Positions 44,123 to 52,635 are shown, counted from the stretch's first letter. The stretch: DNA of 64,000 bases from Paenibacillus sp. (GCA_023512345.1 JAILZT010000002.1:372001-436000), one strand, 5' to 3'. Notes: generated by a model not told the origin, from the sequence alone. Numbers and translations are program-made.

Positions 44123-44268
44123 AGGTCGTAACCGCTTTCTATCCTTCCCGTCACGTGCCGAGCACTAAAATTCACCAATACTGTTCCCGTGATCTGTAAG
44201 AAGAATGGTATAAGTTCGTTGCTTTTCACCATAATAAAAGAGTACGACTTATAGAATGGAGGCTACTC

Positions 44269-44466
44269 ATGCTTGAGAATCTTGAAAGTAACTACAACTG
44301 TGCAAATGCAAGCGAAGACCTTCACCAGTTGAAGCAGGAGCTCGCAGGCCTTAACCAACAAGATCCCAAAGATCCAGCTTCACAGGAGCGCATTAACCGT
44401 CTGGAGAATCAAATCTCTTTCATACTTAACAAATGCGACATTACTCACCAATCCGTATACGATTGA
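44269..44466 (+). CDS. Small hydrophilic helical protein
   Basis: 65 residues, mostly helical, with two Cys (CANASEDLHQLK and LNKCDITHQ). GGAGG lies six bases before the ATG. Nothing similar is recognised; size and charge resemble small Bacillales cytosolic proteins of unknown role. A hairpin follows at 44476-44504. Confidence 0.55.
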   Translation: MLENLESNYNCANASEDLHQLKQELAGLNQQDPKDPASQERINRLENQISFILNKCDITHQSVYD

Positions 44467-44475
44467 ATGCCAAAA

Positions 44476-44504
44476 CAGGCTCCCACCCTTCAGGTGGAAG
44501 CCTG
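44476..44504 (-). terminator. Hairpin terminator after the ECF sigma gene
   Basis: CAGGCT-CCACC and GGTGG-AGCCTG pair around CTTCA; the T-rich tail (TTTTGG) is on the minus-strand side, so it mainly serves the ECF operon. Confidence 0.65.
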
Positions 44505-44542
44505 CATACATCGTACCCGTCTGCCAACATTACATAACAGTC

Positions 44543-45409
44543 CTAGATATTCACCAAATGCCGCAACTTATCTGGATTTCTAATAAAGTAGATATTGCGG
44601 ATTGAATTCTCCTCAACATGAATTAGCGCAATTGTATCAATAGCCTCACCTGAACGGATCACAAGCCCTGTTTGTCCGTTGATGTCTCTTAATTCCATAG
44701 TTGTGCCTCCCTCGTAGTTGGGAGCCTTTTGAATTAGACCGATTAGGAATCGGATTACAAAATCGCGTGTCTTGATTGGATTCACAGCGGCGGTTGCTTT
44801 ACCTCCTCCATCAGAGATCAGTACCACATCTTCAGCGAGCATAGAAACAACCGAATCCACATTTCCCAGCTCAAGAGCAGATATAAACCGACGAACCCAC
44901 TCTTCACCCGCTGCCTCGGCTTGGACAGGCTCATCGAGGAGTATTCCCATCTTCCCTCGTGCACGGCTGAATATTTTACGGCAATTGGCTTCACTTTTAC
45001 CCACGAGCTCAGCAATCTCATGATATTCAAAACCAAACGCCTCACGAAGCACGAATACCGACCGTTCTGCAGGAGACAGTCTTTCAAGTAACACGAGCAT
45101 GGCATAAGACAACAGTTCACCACGAAGAACCGTTTCAAGTGATTCGTCATCTGGAGTTAGAATGGGCTCCGGGAGCCATTCCCCGAAATACTGTTCCCTC
45201 CGCTTACGGGCGGATTTGAGCAAATCCAGGCAGCGATTCGTCACCATTTTACACAGATAGGCTTTTGGCTCAATCAAACGCTCCGGCTGTACGTCATACA
45301 GCTTCAGAAATACATCCTGCATTACATCTTCCGCATCCGAGGCGGAACCGGTCAGTTGGTAGGCAAGGGTAAACAACAGCCCTTTGTACTGAGCATATAA
45401 CTCTTGCAT
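44543..45409 (-). CDS. ECF41-group sigma factor with fused SnoaL-like domain
   Basis: 288 residues: sigma region 2 (about 8-70, DAEDVMQDVFLKLY), region 4 (about 105-150) and a C-terminal NTF2/SnoaL-like domain (about 165-288). The ECF41 marker motifs are all visible: WLPEP (78-82), DGGGK (200-204) and NPDKL (278-282). In this group the fused domain replaces an anti-sigma factor. It is 36 bases downstream of an oxidoreductase gene, the typical ECF41 partner, and a matching promoter precedes that gene, so it probably controls its own operon. Confidence 0.94.
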   Translation of the reverse strand: MQELYAQYKGLLFTLAYQLTGSASDAEDVMQDVFLKLYDVQPERLIEPKAYLCKMVTNRCLDLLKSARKRREQYFGEWLPEPILTPDDESLETVLRGELLSYAMLVLLERLSPAERSVFVLREAFGFEYHEIAELVGKSEANCRKIFSRARGKMGILLDEPVQAEAAGEEWVRRFISALELGNVDSVVSMLAEDVVLISDGGGKATAAVNPIKTRDFVIRFLIGLIQKAPNYEGGTTMELRDINGQTGLVIRSGEAIDTIALIHVEENSIRNIYFIRNPDKLRHLVNI

Positions 45410-45445
45410 TTCAACACTTCCATCCTTATCCAGTCATTGTTTGCA

Positions 45446-46630
45446 TTATTTTATCAAACTTGCGGAGTCCCATGTAAATTTTCTCAATCTCAAGCCCATC
45501 CTTCCTGTAAAAAAAATATCTATTCCCCATTTACGTGTCCACGCCATTCCGGCCCCAGGACCTAAGCCAAAGCAGAAAAACTCCATATACTCTTTATGCG
45601 CAGGGGCTGAACCCCCTGTTAGATCTGCCATCAAAATCTTTCCAAGACGTGCGGCTTGAGCTACGGCTTCCTTGCAGGTTTTGCCGTCCGCCCGCCCGCT
45701 AAGAGGATCTATGATTTGCGCGCAATCGCCGATGCTGTATATACCCTGAGTTCCCTGAACCCGGTAGCTTGCATCTACGACCACGTATCCTTGTGAATTA
45801 ACCGGAAGTCCGATACTTTGCAGCATGGGATGGGGTAATAGCCCGAGCGTCCAGACACACAAGCCAACAGATCTCTCTTCACCGGTAGATAAGGTCAATA
45901 TTCCCTCCTTCTCCTGCAACACCTTGCTGCCATGGGAGAGGGTAACTCCACCAGCCTTTAGCGAATGTTCCAGTTTATGCCCCACCTTTGCTGGACCCTC
46001 TGGGAAAAGCCTCTCATGAGCATTAAAGAGGGTTATCCTCACCTCATTCGGATCAAGCCCACATACTTCTGCATCCTCACGAACGTAGTAGGCGAGTTCA
46101 GCAGATGTTTCAATGCCGCTGATACCTGCGCCTGCAACGGCAATGCTCATTAGTCTCTTTCGTTCTTCCATGTTGGTTTCCTTGGCGGCCCGCTTCATGT
46201 TCTCGCGCCACGTCTCTCGAATCTTCCACGCGTTGTCCAGACTAGCCAGTGGCATACCGCCTTGTTGAGGGTCGGGTTGCCGTACCACACTGCCTGCTGC
46301 CACAATGAGAATGTCATAGGTCATTGAATACTTATTTCCTGCATGATCCTGGTACAAAAGCCTTTTGTCCCCTGATTCAATCCTCGTTACAGCAGCCTGA
46401 ACAATTTCAACACCCTCTGGAAATATGCGGGCTAGAGGAATCGTAATGTCTTCGGTTTTGGCCGCAGGTCGAAACAGCAATACCTTACGTAGGTGGTAGG
46501 GATTCTTATCGATTAAAATCAGTCTAAGGTTCCGTTTGGTTTCTTCACTTCTGAATGTTTTCCGAATGGCCTGTATCGCTTGAACACCCGCATAACCTCC
46601 GCCAATAACGACGCATATCAATTCTTTCAT
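45446..46630 (-). CDS. NAD(P)/FAD oxidoreductase (type II NADH dehydrogenase-like)
   Basis: 394 residues with two Rossmann dinucleotide sites (VVIGGGYAGVQAI for FAD; AVAGAGISGIETSAEL for NAD(P)) and the FAD-closing IYSIGDCAQI. The C-terminus has a helix with basic residues (RKWGIDIFF..RLRKF), suitable for membrane contact. It may oxidise NAD(P)H and reduce quinone or another acceptor; the exact activity is unassigned. ATG 46630 fits AAGGAG eight bases upstream, while the GTG at 46639 overlaps it. It lies behind an ECF41-type promoter and precedes the sigma gene. Confidence 0.88.
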   Translation of the reverse strand: MKELICVVIGGGYAGVQAIQAIRKTFRSEETKRNLRLILIDKNPYHLRKVLLFRPAAKTEDITIPLARIFPEGVEIVQAAVTRIESGDKRLLYQDHAGNKYSMTYDILIVAAGSVVRQPDPQQGGMPLASLDNAWKIRETWRENMKRAAKETNMEERKRLMSIAVAGAGISGIETSAELAYYVREDAEVCGLDPNEVRITLFNAHERLFPEGPAKVGHKLEHSLKAGGVTLSHGSKVLQEKEGILTLSTGEERSVGLCVWTLGLLPHPMLQSIGLPVNSQGYVVVDASYRVQGTQGIYSIGDCAQIIDPLSGRADGKTCKEAVAQAARLGKILMADLTGGSAPAHKEYMEFFCFGLGPGAGMAWTRKWGIDIFFTGRMGLRLRKFTWDSASLIK

Positions 46631-46661
46631 GGCAAGCACTCCTTATGATGTTTGCACATAA

Positions 46662-46688
46662 AACGAGTTGAGGGGTCTGTTTGTGACA
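46662..46688 (-). promoter_or_regulatory. ECF41-type promoter of the oxidoreductase-sigma operon
   Basis: On the minus strand TGTCACA (46688-46682) is followed by exactly 16 bases and CGTT (46665-46662). The published ECF41 target is TGTCACA-N16-CGTC, so only the last base differs. It is about 32 bases upstream of the start codon. Confidence 0.82.
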
Positions 46689-46723
46689 GCTGCAAAAAGA
46701 AACTTTCCTACACACAATTACAA

Positions 46724-46752
46724 TTGTAATCTTTATCTATCGCTGGTATAAT
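46724..46752 (+). promoter_or_regulatory. Promoter of the AAC(3) gene
   Basis: TTGTAA (46724-46729), 17 bases, TATAAT (46747-46752): perfect -10 and standard spacing. It gives a leader of about 110 bases. Confidence 0.7.
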
Positions 46753-46798
46753 AATGGAAAATTAAGCCATAAATTGATGTCAGGATAATTTAAGGGCT

Positions 46799-46840
46799 AT
46801 GCATTTCTGGCGCTGCCAGAGACAACCCCGCTATTTATAG
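46799..46840 (+). CDS. Candidate 13-residue leader peptide before AAC(3)
   Basis: ATG at 46799, stop at 46838-46840, peptide MHFWRCQRQPRYL. AAGGG lies just two bases before the ATG, a poor spacing. The stop falls in the 3' part of the terminator stem that follows, so a ribosome on it would melt the hairpin. Speculative. Confidence 0.3.
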   Translation: MHFWRCQRQPRYL

Positions 46841-46854
46841 CGGGGTTATTTTAA
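46805..46854 (+). terminator. Tandem hairpins and intrinsic terminator in the AAC(3) leader
   Basis: A first hairpin TCTGGC-GCT-GCCAGA (46806-46820) is followed by an 11-bp perfect stem, AACCCCGCTAT (46824-46834) with ATAGCGGGGTT (46837-46847), then ATTTTAATT. It lies 24 bases before the start codon and is therefore placed as an attenuator rather than a gene-end terminator. Confidence 0.75.
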
Positions 46855-46870
46855 TTGTGGAGGGATGACA

Positions 46871-47674
46871 ATGAGTGAGACAAAAGAAACACGGGCTATT
46901 TTAACGAAAGAGGATCTAATCAGGGCGTTTACAGACTGCGGATTAGCCGAAGGACAAACTGTATGTGTACACACCTCATTAAAAAAATTAGGCTTTGTTG
47001 TGGGTGGAGCCGAAACGATAATACGGTCACTGCTTGAGATCGTAGGAGATGAGGGCACCTTAATGATGCCGTCCCAGACCTGGAAAAACCTAGACCCCTC
47101 TACTGGAGTGCATTGGGAGGAACCCGTGGAATGGTGGCCTATTATTCGTGACCACTGGCCCGCCTACGATAAAGAAATCACCCCTGCCATCGGTATGGGT
47201 GTTGTGGCGGAAATGTTCAGAAAGTGGCCAGGGGCTGCAAGATCTGATCACCCCGCTAGATCGATTGCGGCAAAAGGTAAACATGCTGATTACATAACAG
47301 AAGAACATGATTTAAGTAATATTTTCGGCGCTAACTCTCCCATAGATAAATTATATGAATTAGATGGATATGTACTATTGATAGGGGTCGGATATGAAAA
47401 AAACACAGCCCTGCATTTAGCTGAGACGAGAGCTAACTTTCCTACCAAAAGATTTGCTGATGAAAGCAGTGCCATCCTCATGGATGGAAAAAGAAAATGG
47501 GTCACTTATAATACGCAAGCCGTCGACGACGAAGATTTCATTAGGCTGGGAACCGAATATGACAACGAAAAGAACATTAAGATTCATACCGTTGGGAATG
47601 CATCCGTTAGATTCATAAAGGTTAGGCCCCTCATCGACTGGACCGTGGAATGGATGGAGAAGAATAGGCACTAA
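46871..47674 (+). CDS. AAC(3)-family aminoglycoside N-acetyltransferase
   Basis: 267 residues. Family landmarks: VCVHTSLKKLGFVVGGAETI, LMMPSQTW, RSDHPARSIAAKG and LIGVGYEKNTALHLAE. It would transfer acetyl from acetyl-CoA to the 3-amino group of aminoglycosides, but many chromosomal members in Bacillales (YokD-like) have unknown natural substrates, so resistance cannot be claimed. ATG 46871 is favoured: GGAGG is seven bases upstream of it but touches the ATG at 46865. An intrinsic terminator in its leader suggests conditional expression. Confidence 0.88.
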   Translation: MSETKETRAILTKEDLIRAFTDCGLAEGQTVCVHTSLKKLGFVVGGAETIIRSLLEIVGDEGTLMMPSQTWKNLDPSTGVHWEEPVEWWPIIRDHWPAYDKEITPAIGMGVVAEMFRKWPGAARSDHPARSIAAKGKHADYITEEHDLSNIFGANSPIDKLYELDGYVLLIGVGYEKNTALHLAETRANFPTKRFADESSAILMDGKRKWVTYNTQAVDDEDFIRLGTEYDNEKNIKIHTVGNASVRFIKVRPLIDWTVEWMEKNRH

Positions 47675-47726
47675 TCGTTTACTGATTTGTTGTCGAAATA
47701 ATAAGTATAGCTGTCATGTAAAGGAG

Positions 47727-48416
47727 GTGGATCCCGGTGCGGCAAGGGCAAGCCTTGACAAGCATATGGGAGACGCAATGTGGGACTGGCTGAAATCAAC
47801 AAAAACATCAGCGACCAAACAAGAGCTGCAGCAGAACCAACCTGCCGAGACCAACCCGATTGATGCCTCAAAGGTGAAGGTCATCGTTATTACAGGTACG
47901 AGCGGATCGGGACGCAAGAGCACAGCCAAACAACTTAGCCTGTCTTTAGGAATTCCCTATGTATTTCCTTATACTACAAGAGCCATTCGTCCACTAGAAC
48001 GAAACGGAGAGCATTATCATTTTATTTCGGACGCTGAATTTCAGGCCATGCTGGAAAGGAATGAATTCTTCCAGACCGTACATCTAGAGAGAGGCAACTA
48101 TGGAATCTCGGAGCTAGATCTGTTATCAGCTTTGGAGGCGCATAAAGCTGTCATAGTCGTTGTGAATCATGAAGGTGTTCAAGCGTTTCGCAAAAAATTC
48201 GGGGATGCAGCTCTTAGGATCTTTATTTACGTTACTAAGGATGACATCCGGCTTCGCTTAGAGCGGGAAGGGGTTCCCTCCGGTATTATGGAAGAATATT
48301 TGGGGAATTACACGGAGCAAGTGATCTTTAAGAAAGAATCGGAGTATTTGCTGCAAAATATTGATCCGAATACCACAGTTGAGAATATCAAAGGATTTTT
48401 GCAGGGTAAAATATGA
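47727..48416 (+). CDS. Guanylate-kinase-like protein with Arg in the P-loop
   Basis: Up to 229 residues. After a variable N-terminus (to about 50) comes a guanylate kinase fold: VIVITGTSGSGRKST, TTRAIRPLERNGEHYHFIS, GNYGIS. The GMP-binding Arg, Arg, Glu and Tyr are kept, but the P-loop Lys is replaced by Arg followed by Lys (GRKS instead of GKG/GKS), as in some MAGUK-type pseudo-kinases. Catalysis is therefore doubtful. The start is uncertain: AAGGAGGTGG overlaps the GTG at 47727; ATG at 47778 has GGGAG five bases upstream. It is followed by a strong terminator. Confidence 0.75.
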   Translation: MDPGAARASLDKHMGDAMWDWLKSTKTSATKQELQQNQPAETNPIDASKVKVIVITGTSGSGRKSTAKQLSLSLGIPYVFPYTTRAIRPLERNGEHYHFISDAEFQAMLERNEFFQTVHLERGNYGISELDLLSALEAHKAVIVVVNHEGVQAFRKKFGDAALRIFIYVTKDDIRLRLEREGVPSGIMEEYLGNYTEQVIFKKESEYLLQNIDPNTTVENIKGFLQGKI

Positions 48417-48419
48417 GAA

Positions 48420-48457
48420 GAAACGGGTGCCGTCCTGAAAGGGAAGGCACCCGTTTC
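48420..48457. terminator. Bidirectional terminator
   Basis: GAAACGGGTGCC (48420-48431) pairs with GGCACCCGTTTC (48446-48457), then TCCTATTTTCT. It separates the kinase-like gene from a convergent oxidoreductase. Confidence 0.88.
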
Positions 48458-48479
48458 TCCTATTTTCTAGGTACGTCAG

Positions 48480-49478
48480 CTAAGAGATTTGTGCCACAAT
48501 TTTACCCTGCACATGTTTGCCTGACAGCAGCCTCAGCCCATCAGGAATTTCATCCAAGGAGATTAGGCGCTTAACCAGAGGATCTATCTTCTTCTCCAGC
48601 ATAAGGGATAAGAAGTGCTCCATCATCACGGATAGATCCTCTTCTTCCTTCCGATTGCCAGAACCATGTGCACCACCAAGCATTAGCTTGTGGATGGTGA
48701 AGGTTTTTGTGGAAGGTTGAAAGTCAGCGACCGTTTCCGGCGCACCTGCGATACAAGCGAGCTGACCTCCAAAGGAGAGAATAGACAAGTCTTTTTGCGC
48801 TGATGCACGGTTAATTGAGTTAAGGATTAGATCAACTCCCCTACCTTCGGTGATCGACATCACTCTGGCATATACATCCTCTGTATTATAGTCGAGAACG
48901 ATATCGGCCCCGAGTCCCCGAACGTATTCCTCATTTTGCGAAGAAGCAGTGGTTATGATTGTAGAAGCACCACATAGCTTAGCAAGCTGAATAGCGTATC
49001 CACCTACCCCGCCGCTGCCGGCATGAATAAGAATCGATTGGCCCGAACTCATGTGCATTTTACGCATGATAGCTTGATAGGCTGTTAACCCAGCACATGG
49101 GAATGCCGCAGCATCTTCAAAAGAAACTCCGTCCGGAATAGCCGCCACAGTATGCGCCGTAGTTACGCTATATTCCGCAAAGCCACCCGGTTTGCTGAAA
49201 TCACCATGATAGACTACGCGATCTCCGATATACCATTGCTTAACTCCCTCGCCTACTTCATCCACCACCCCAGCGACATCTACTCCTGGAATGAATGGGT
49301 ATTCCCAGTTCGGATGTCCGTTCATGGCTAACTTATAATCCACTGGATTGAGACCGGCTGCGTGGACACGGATCCGAATCTCACCGGCCTTTGGCTGAGG
49401 AATGGGTTGGTTGGAGACAACGGTTAATGTATCCGGAGTTCCAGGCTTTGTGAGTACTACTGCCTTCATCACAGTCAT
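48480..49478 (-). CDS. Zinc-independent quinone oxidoreductase-type (MDR) enzyme
   Basis: 332 residues of the medium-chain dehydrogenase/reductase fold. The GroES-like N-domain has GLNPVDYKLAMNG and PGVDVAGVVDEVGEGV, the Rossmann domain has HAGSGGVGGYAIQLAK. The cysteines of the structural zinc lobe are absent, and so is the catalytic zinc Cys pattern, so it is of the NADPH:quinone reductase/crotonyl-like class. Substrate unknown. GGAGT lies seven bases before the ATG. Monocistronic. Confidence 0.9.
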   Translation of the reverse strand: MTVMKAVVLTKPGTPDTLTVVSNQPIPQPKAGEIRIRVHAAGLNPVDYKLAMNGHPNWEYPFIPGVDVAGVVDEVGEGVKQWYIGDRVVYHGDFSKPGGFAEYSVTTAHTVAAIPDGVSFEDAAAFPCAGLTAYQAIMRKMHMSSGQSILIHAGSGGVGGYAIQLAKLCGASTIITTASSQNEEYVRGLGADIVLDYNTEDVYARVMSITEGRGVDLILNSINRASAQKDLSILSFGGQLACIAGAPETVADFQPSTKTFTIHKLMLGGAHGSGNRKEEEDLSVMMEHFLSLMLEKKIDPLVKRLISLDEIPDGLRLLSGKHVQGKIVAQIS

Positions 49479-49588
49479 GTCAACGACTCCTATTCATATT
49501 CAATATTTAGTTTATAGATTTGTAGACTGTTATTATTTATTGTTATTTTATCATAACAAATACAGGTGTTGGAGCGATACGTCAAATC

Positions 49589-49625
49589 AAAAAAGGTCCC
49601 TCTGGAATCTAAAAAGGGGCCTTTT
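49589..49625 (-). terminator. Terminator of the LLM oxidoreductase gene
   Basis: Minus-strand AAAAGG-CCCCT and AGGG-CCTTTTTT pair with a mismatch, and a T run follows. Confidence 0.75.
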
Positions 49626-49631
49626 CGACGA

Positions 49632-50684
49632 TTATATAGATTCAGACTCCCATTGGGATATTTCTGCTCGAACCCGAGGGGCGACCTCTGTACCGAGCAG
49701 CTCAATGGCTCTCATTACCTCATGATGGGGCATGGTCCCAAGCGGCATATGCAGTAAAAAGCGTGTTATGCCCACATTCTTACGGAGATGAATGATTTTT
49801 TGGGCAACCGTCTCCGGATCACCTACATACAGCGCTCCTTCAAAGCTGCGCGCAGCATCGTAAGTAGAACGGTTATAATGGCCCCAGCCCCGCTCCCGCC
49901 CGATTACATTCATACTCGCCTGTGTAGAGGGGAAGAACTTGTCCGCGGCAAGCTGGTTGTCTTCGGCAATGAAACCATGGGAATGCGAAGCTACCGGCAG
50001 TTTGGAGACATCATGACCGGCTTGTGCGGCTGCCTTTTTATAAAGATCTACAAGCCGCGCAAACTGCATGGGACTTCCTCCTATAATGGCCAGCGCTAGA
50101 GGCAGCCCCAGAAGTCCTGCACGGATTACAGATTCCCTGTTGCCACCACTGCCAATCCACACGGGCAGAGGGTTCTGAACCGGCCGCGGATAGACTCCGA
50201 GCTTGTGAATCGCCGGGCGGTAACCGCCCTCCCACGATACTTTCTCAGACTCCCGCAGCTTCAATAACAGTCCCAGTTTCTCGTCAAACAGTTCATCATA
50301 ATCATCGAGATCGTAACCAAACAGCGGAAAGGATTCGATGAAGGAGCCTCTCCCCGCCATAATCTCCGCACGGCCATTCGAAATGCCATCGAGTGTAGCA
50401 AAGTCCTGGAACACGCGAACCGGATCCGCAGAAGAAAGTACGGTCACCGCGCTGGTCAGACGGATTCGTTTCGTCTGGGGAGCAGCCGCTGCCAAAACGA
50501 TCGCAGGAGAAGATGCTGCATAATCTCTGCGATGATGCTCACCTACACCAAATACATCCAACCCTACCTGATCTGCAAGAATGATCTCTTCAACAACCTC
50601 CCGCAGGCGCTCTGCATGACTGATAATCTTGCCAGTGTGAACATCTGGTGTTGTCTCTACGAATGTACTTATACCTATCTCCAT
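49632..50684 (-). CDS. LLM-class flavin-dependent oxidoreductase
   Basis: 350 residues of the luciferase-like monooxygenase fold. Landmarks: [46 protein letters not shown] and [15 protein letters not shown]. It uses FMNH2 from a reductase to oxidise an unknown substrate. GAGGAGGACAATC precedes the ATG. It is transcribed alone, away from the GH26 gene, with which it shares direction. Confidence 0.9.
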   Translation of the reverse strand: MEIGISTFVETTPDVHTGKIISHAERLREVVEEIILADQVGLDVFGVGEHHRRDYAASSPAIVLAAAAPQTKRIRLTSAVTVLSSADPVRVFQDFATLDGISNGRAEIMAGRGSFIESFPLFGYDLDDYDELFDEKLGLLLKLRESEKVSWEGGYRPAIHKLGVYPRPVQNPLPVWIGSGGNRESVIRAGLLGLPLALAIIGGSPMQFARLVDLYKKAAAQAGHDVSKLPVASHSHGFIAEDNQLAADKFFPSTQASMNVIGRERGWGHYNRSTYDAARSFEGALYVGDPETVAQKIIHLRKNVGITRFLLHMPLGTMPHHEVMRAIELLGTEVAPRVRAEISQWESESI

Positions 50685-50763
50685 GATTGTCCTCCTCTGT
50701 TGCTCAGATAGGCAGCCCCTCGCAGATCACCCTCTGTCTAAGCTTGCACCTTATAGCATTACT

Positions 50764-51741
50764 TTAGTACAGCTTGGGCAGTTTATCCAGTGTGATGGCG
50801 TAATCATGGTGATACGCTTTGTATAATTCCTCATTGGTAGTCCATTCTTCTGTAGTACAGAAGTCATTAGACCAAATCATATACCACAACCAAGGAACCT
50901 TAGTCTCGGACAGCTGTTGCAAGCTTGGAATAACTCCGATTTCCCCAAGCGCAACAAGCTTATCCGTCGGTGTAATTTGAACAAGTTCATCAAATTCTGT
51001 TTTTAAATCCGTGTGCTGGTGCTTAGGTGGATATAAGTCTCTGGAGATCACGTCTGCCACATCATCCCCTACGTATCCCTCCGGCAGCGGTGAATTCCAC
51101 ACCCAGATCAAATTATTGAGTTTATGGTGATTCGTATATCTGTCATACATAATCCGATACAGTTGTTTTGCAACCTCAGGCCCCTTATGTCCCCACCAAA
51201 ACCATGTGCCTTCCGACTCATGGAACGGACGCCACAGGATAGGGATTTTTTTATCGCAGAAGTCTTTTAGAATCCCAGCCATAACATCCATATCTGATAT
51301 GAACGCAGTATATTCCTCTGTACCCTCAATGATAGCCTGGGAAGCATCAAAGGTTGTATGCTCCGCATAAAACCCTTTATTCTTACTGCCGAAAGGTGAG
51401 AACCAATGCCAAGTAAAAGTAGCCAGCCCTTTTTTGTTTAGCACCCAATCCCATGCATTATCCAACGTATTTTTGTTCTCCTCGACTTCTAACAGGCAAG
51501 CCTCATCGCTATCCTCATAGTTAATGTTCGGGGAGTAGGCAAGCAGCTCAAACCCGCAGAGTGCAGGGAGTTTTCCGGTTATATCTTCAATATGCTTCAG
51601 TTCCTTTTGTACAGTTGTCTGTGTATGCTGCCCCGTAATAATTCCTTTTCCTGATAGGTCACTAAGGTACTTCATGACTGACTTTACCTCTTCTGATGCA
51701 TTTGGATTGCAGGGTATTGAGTTACTTAAGATAGTTGTCAT
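50764..51741 (-). CDS. GH26 mannanase/beta-mannosidase-like enzyme, no signal peptide
   Basis: 325 residues, close to a bare GH26 domain. GITGQHTQT, ATFTWHWFSPFG, the acid/base WRPFHE (Glu), HESEGTWFWWG and the nucleophile in LVALGEIGVIPSL are seen. No signal peptide or accessory module is present, so it acts inside the cell, perhaps on imported manno-oligosaccharides (inference). GAGGAG lies eight bases before the ATG. No sugar-transport genes are next to it. Confidence 0.9.
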   Translation of the reverse strand: MTTILSNSIPCNPNASEEVKSVMKYLSDLSGKGIITGQHTQTTVQKELKHIEDITGKLPALCGFELLAYSPNINYEDSDEACLLEVEENKNTLDNAWDWVLNKKGLATFTWHWFSPFGSKNKGFYAEHTTFDASQAIIEGTEEYTAFISDMDVMAGILKDFCDKKIPILWRPFHESEGTWFWWGHKGPEVAKQLYRIMYDRYTNHHKLNNLIWVWNSPLPEGYVGDDVADVISRDLYPPKHQHTDLKTEFDELVQITPTDKLVALGEIGVIPSLQQLSETKVPWLWYMIWSNDFCTTEEWTTNEELYKAYHHDYAITLDKLPKLY

Positions 51742-51832
51742 TGTGTATGCTCCTCTTTATTATATTTGCCTTTAATTCCACGAACCAGCTGCTCCGTCTA
51801 TCATTAGTTCTATATGCAGCTTTTACTTGTCA

Positions 51833-51862
51833 TTTATTTTGTTATTTTTGTTATTTTTGTTA
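51833..51862. repeat. Short T-rich tandem repeat
   Basis: About 2.7 copies of a nine-base unit (TTGTTATTT). It lies upstream of the GH26 gene; the 327-base gap 51742-52068 otherwise holds only AT-rich sequence and a remnant of the dispersed element near 51945-51975. Confidence 0.6.
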
Positions 51863-51944
51863 TATACCTATGTTTAGAGTACTGGCTCTTATCCTACAAG
51901 TCAATGCACATATTACACAAAAAGTTTTATTATTATTTTATAGA

Positions 51945-51975
51945 CGGCTGTATCTCAAAATTAGGGGTTGACCAA
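51945..51975. repeat. Remnant of the dispersed element
   Basis: Shares ATTAGGGGTTGACCAA with copy B and a TCTCAA boundary with copy A, and is preceded by CGGCTGTA, which also occurs near the other end of copies A and B. Only both ends remain. Confidence 0.55.
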
Positions 51976-52068
51976 ACATAAAGGAGTAGGGGATTTCGCA
52001 AAAAAGGAGATGCCCCATTGCCATTTACGGCTTTGGAACACCCCCTACAATACGGATCGCTAATAGTC

Positions 52069-52623
52069 TTATTCAACTGTATCCAAAAGTCTTTGCCTCA
52101 CATCCATTAATGCAAACCCCAATAAATTCTGACCCTTCCATAACATAGGGTTCCCAATCGATTCATGATCTATCGACATTCCAATTCCCCATACTTTATC
52201 CACGGGACTTGCTTCAACTAAGACTCTGTTTTGGGTACCTATTAAGAAATGCTCAAGCCGTTTGTTTTGAGAAAACTTCGCGAAATTGCCCCGTACTACA
52301 ATATCATACGCATTCAGTGTCCAGAGCTCATGATTGAATCCTCTAACCTTTCTCCCTAATTCTTTTGCTTGTTTCGGATGATTCGAAGCTAGAATTTGTT
52401 CTAGTATTTCATGATCCTGAAACAGCCTTGCCTTTTCAGCCATCATAAAATGCTCAGCACTACTGTAGGTTACTCCATCAACAATAAATTGTGATTTCCA
52501 CCATTGGCTGATACAACTCTTGGTAATACTTCCATCTGCAGAGGCTTGATGTCCCCAAAAATATAAAAACTTCAGCTTTTTTCCAGCTTGGTAATCCTGT
52601 TGTAATTCATGAATTAAATACAT
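52069..52623 (-). CDS. NADAR-family protein (YbiA-like)
   Basis: 184 residues. The family core is FWGH, ISQWWKSQFIVDGVTYSSAEHFMMAEKARLF, NHELW.., and VWGIGMSIDH. Known members are N-glycosidases acting on riboflavin intermediates or remove ADP-ribose from guanine or other targets. It is last in an operon with NadR-like, PnuC and Nudix genes, so action on an NAD- or ADP-ribose-derived compound is likely. AGGGGGAG six bases before the ATG; 12 bases after the NadR-like gene. Confidence 0.88.
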   Translation of the reverse strand: MYLIHELQQDYQAGKKLKFLYFWGHQASADGSITKSCISQWWKSQFIVDGVTYSSAEHFMMAEKARLFQDHEILEQILASNHPKQAKELGRKVRGFNHELWTLNAYDIVVRGNFAKFSQNKRLEHFLIGTQNRVLVEASPVDKVWGIGMSIDHESIGNPMLWKGQNLLGFALMDVRQRLLDTVE

Positions 52624-52635
52624 CTATGTCTCCCC

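Noticed and set aside
46871..47674. Acquired aminoglycoside resistance gene
   Set aside because: No mobile element is nearby and base use looks like the neighbours; it resembles the chromosomal YokD-like group. Resistance cannot be claimed from the sequence.
51833..51862. T-rich tandem repeat as a regulatory switch
   Set aside because: Only 2.7 short, T-rich units; most probably simple-sequence slippage.
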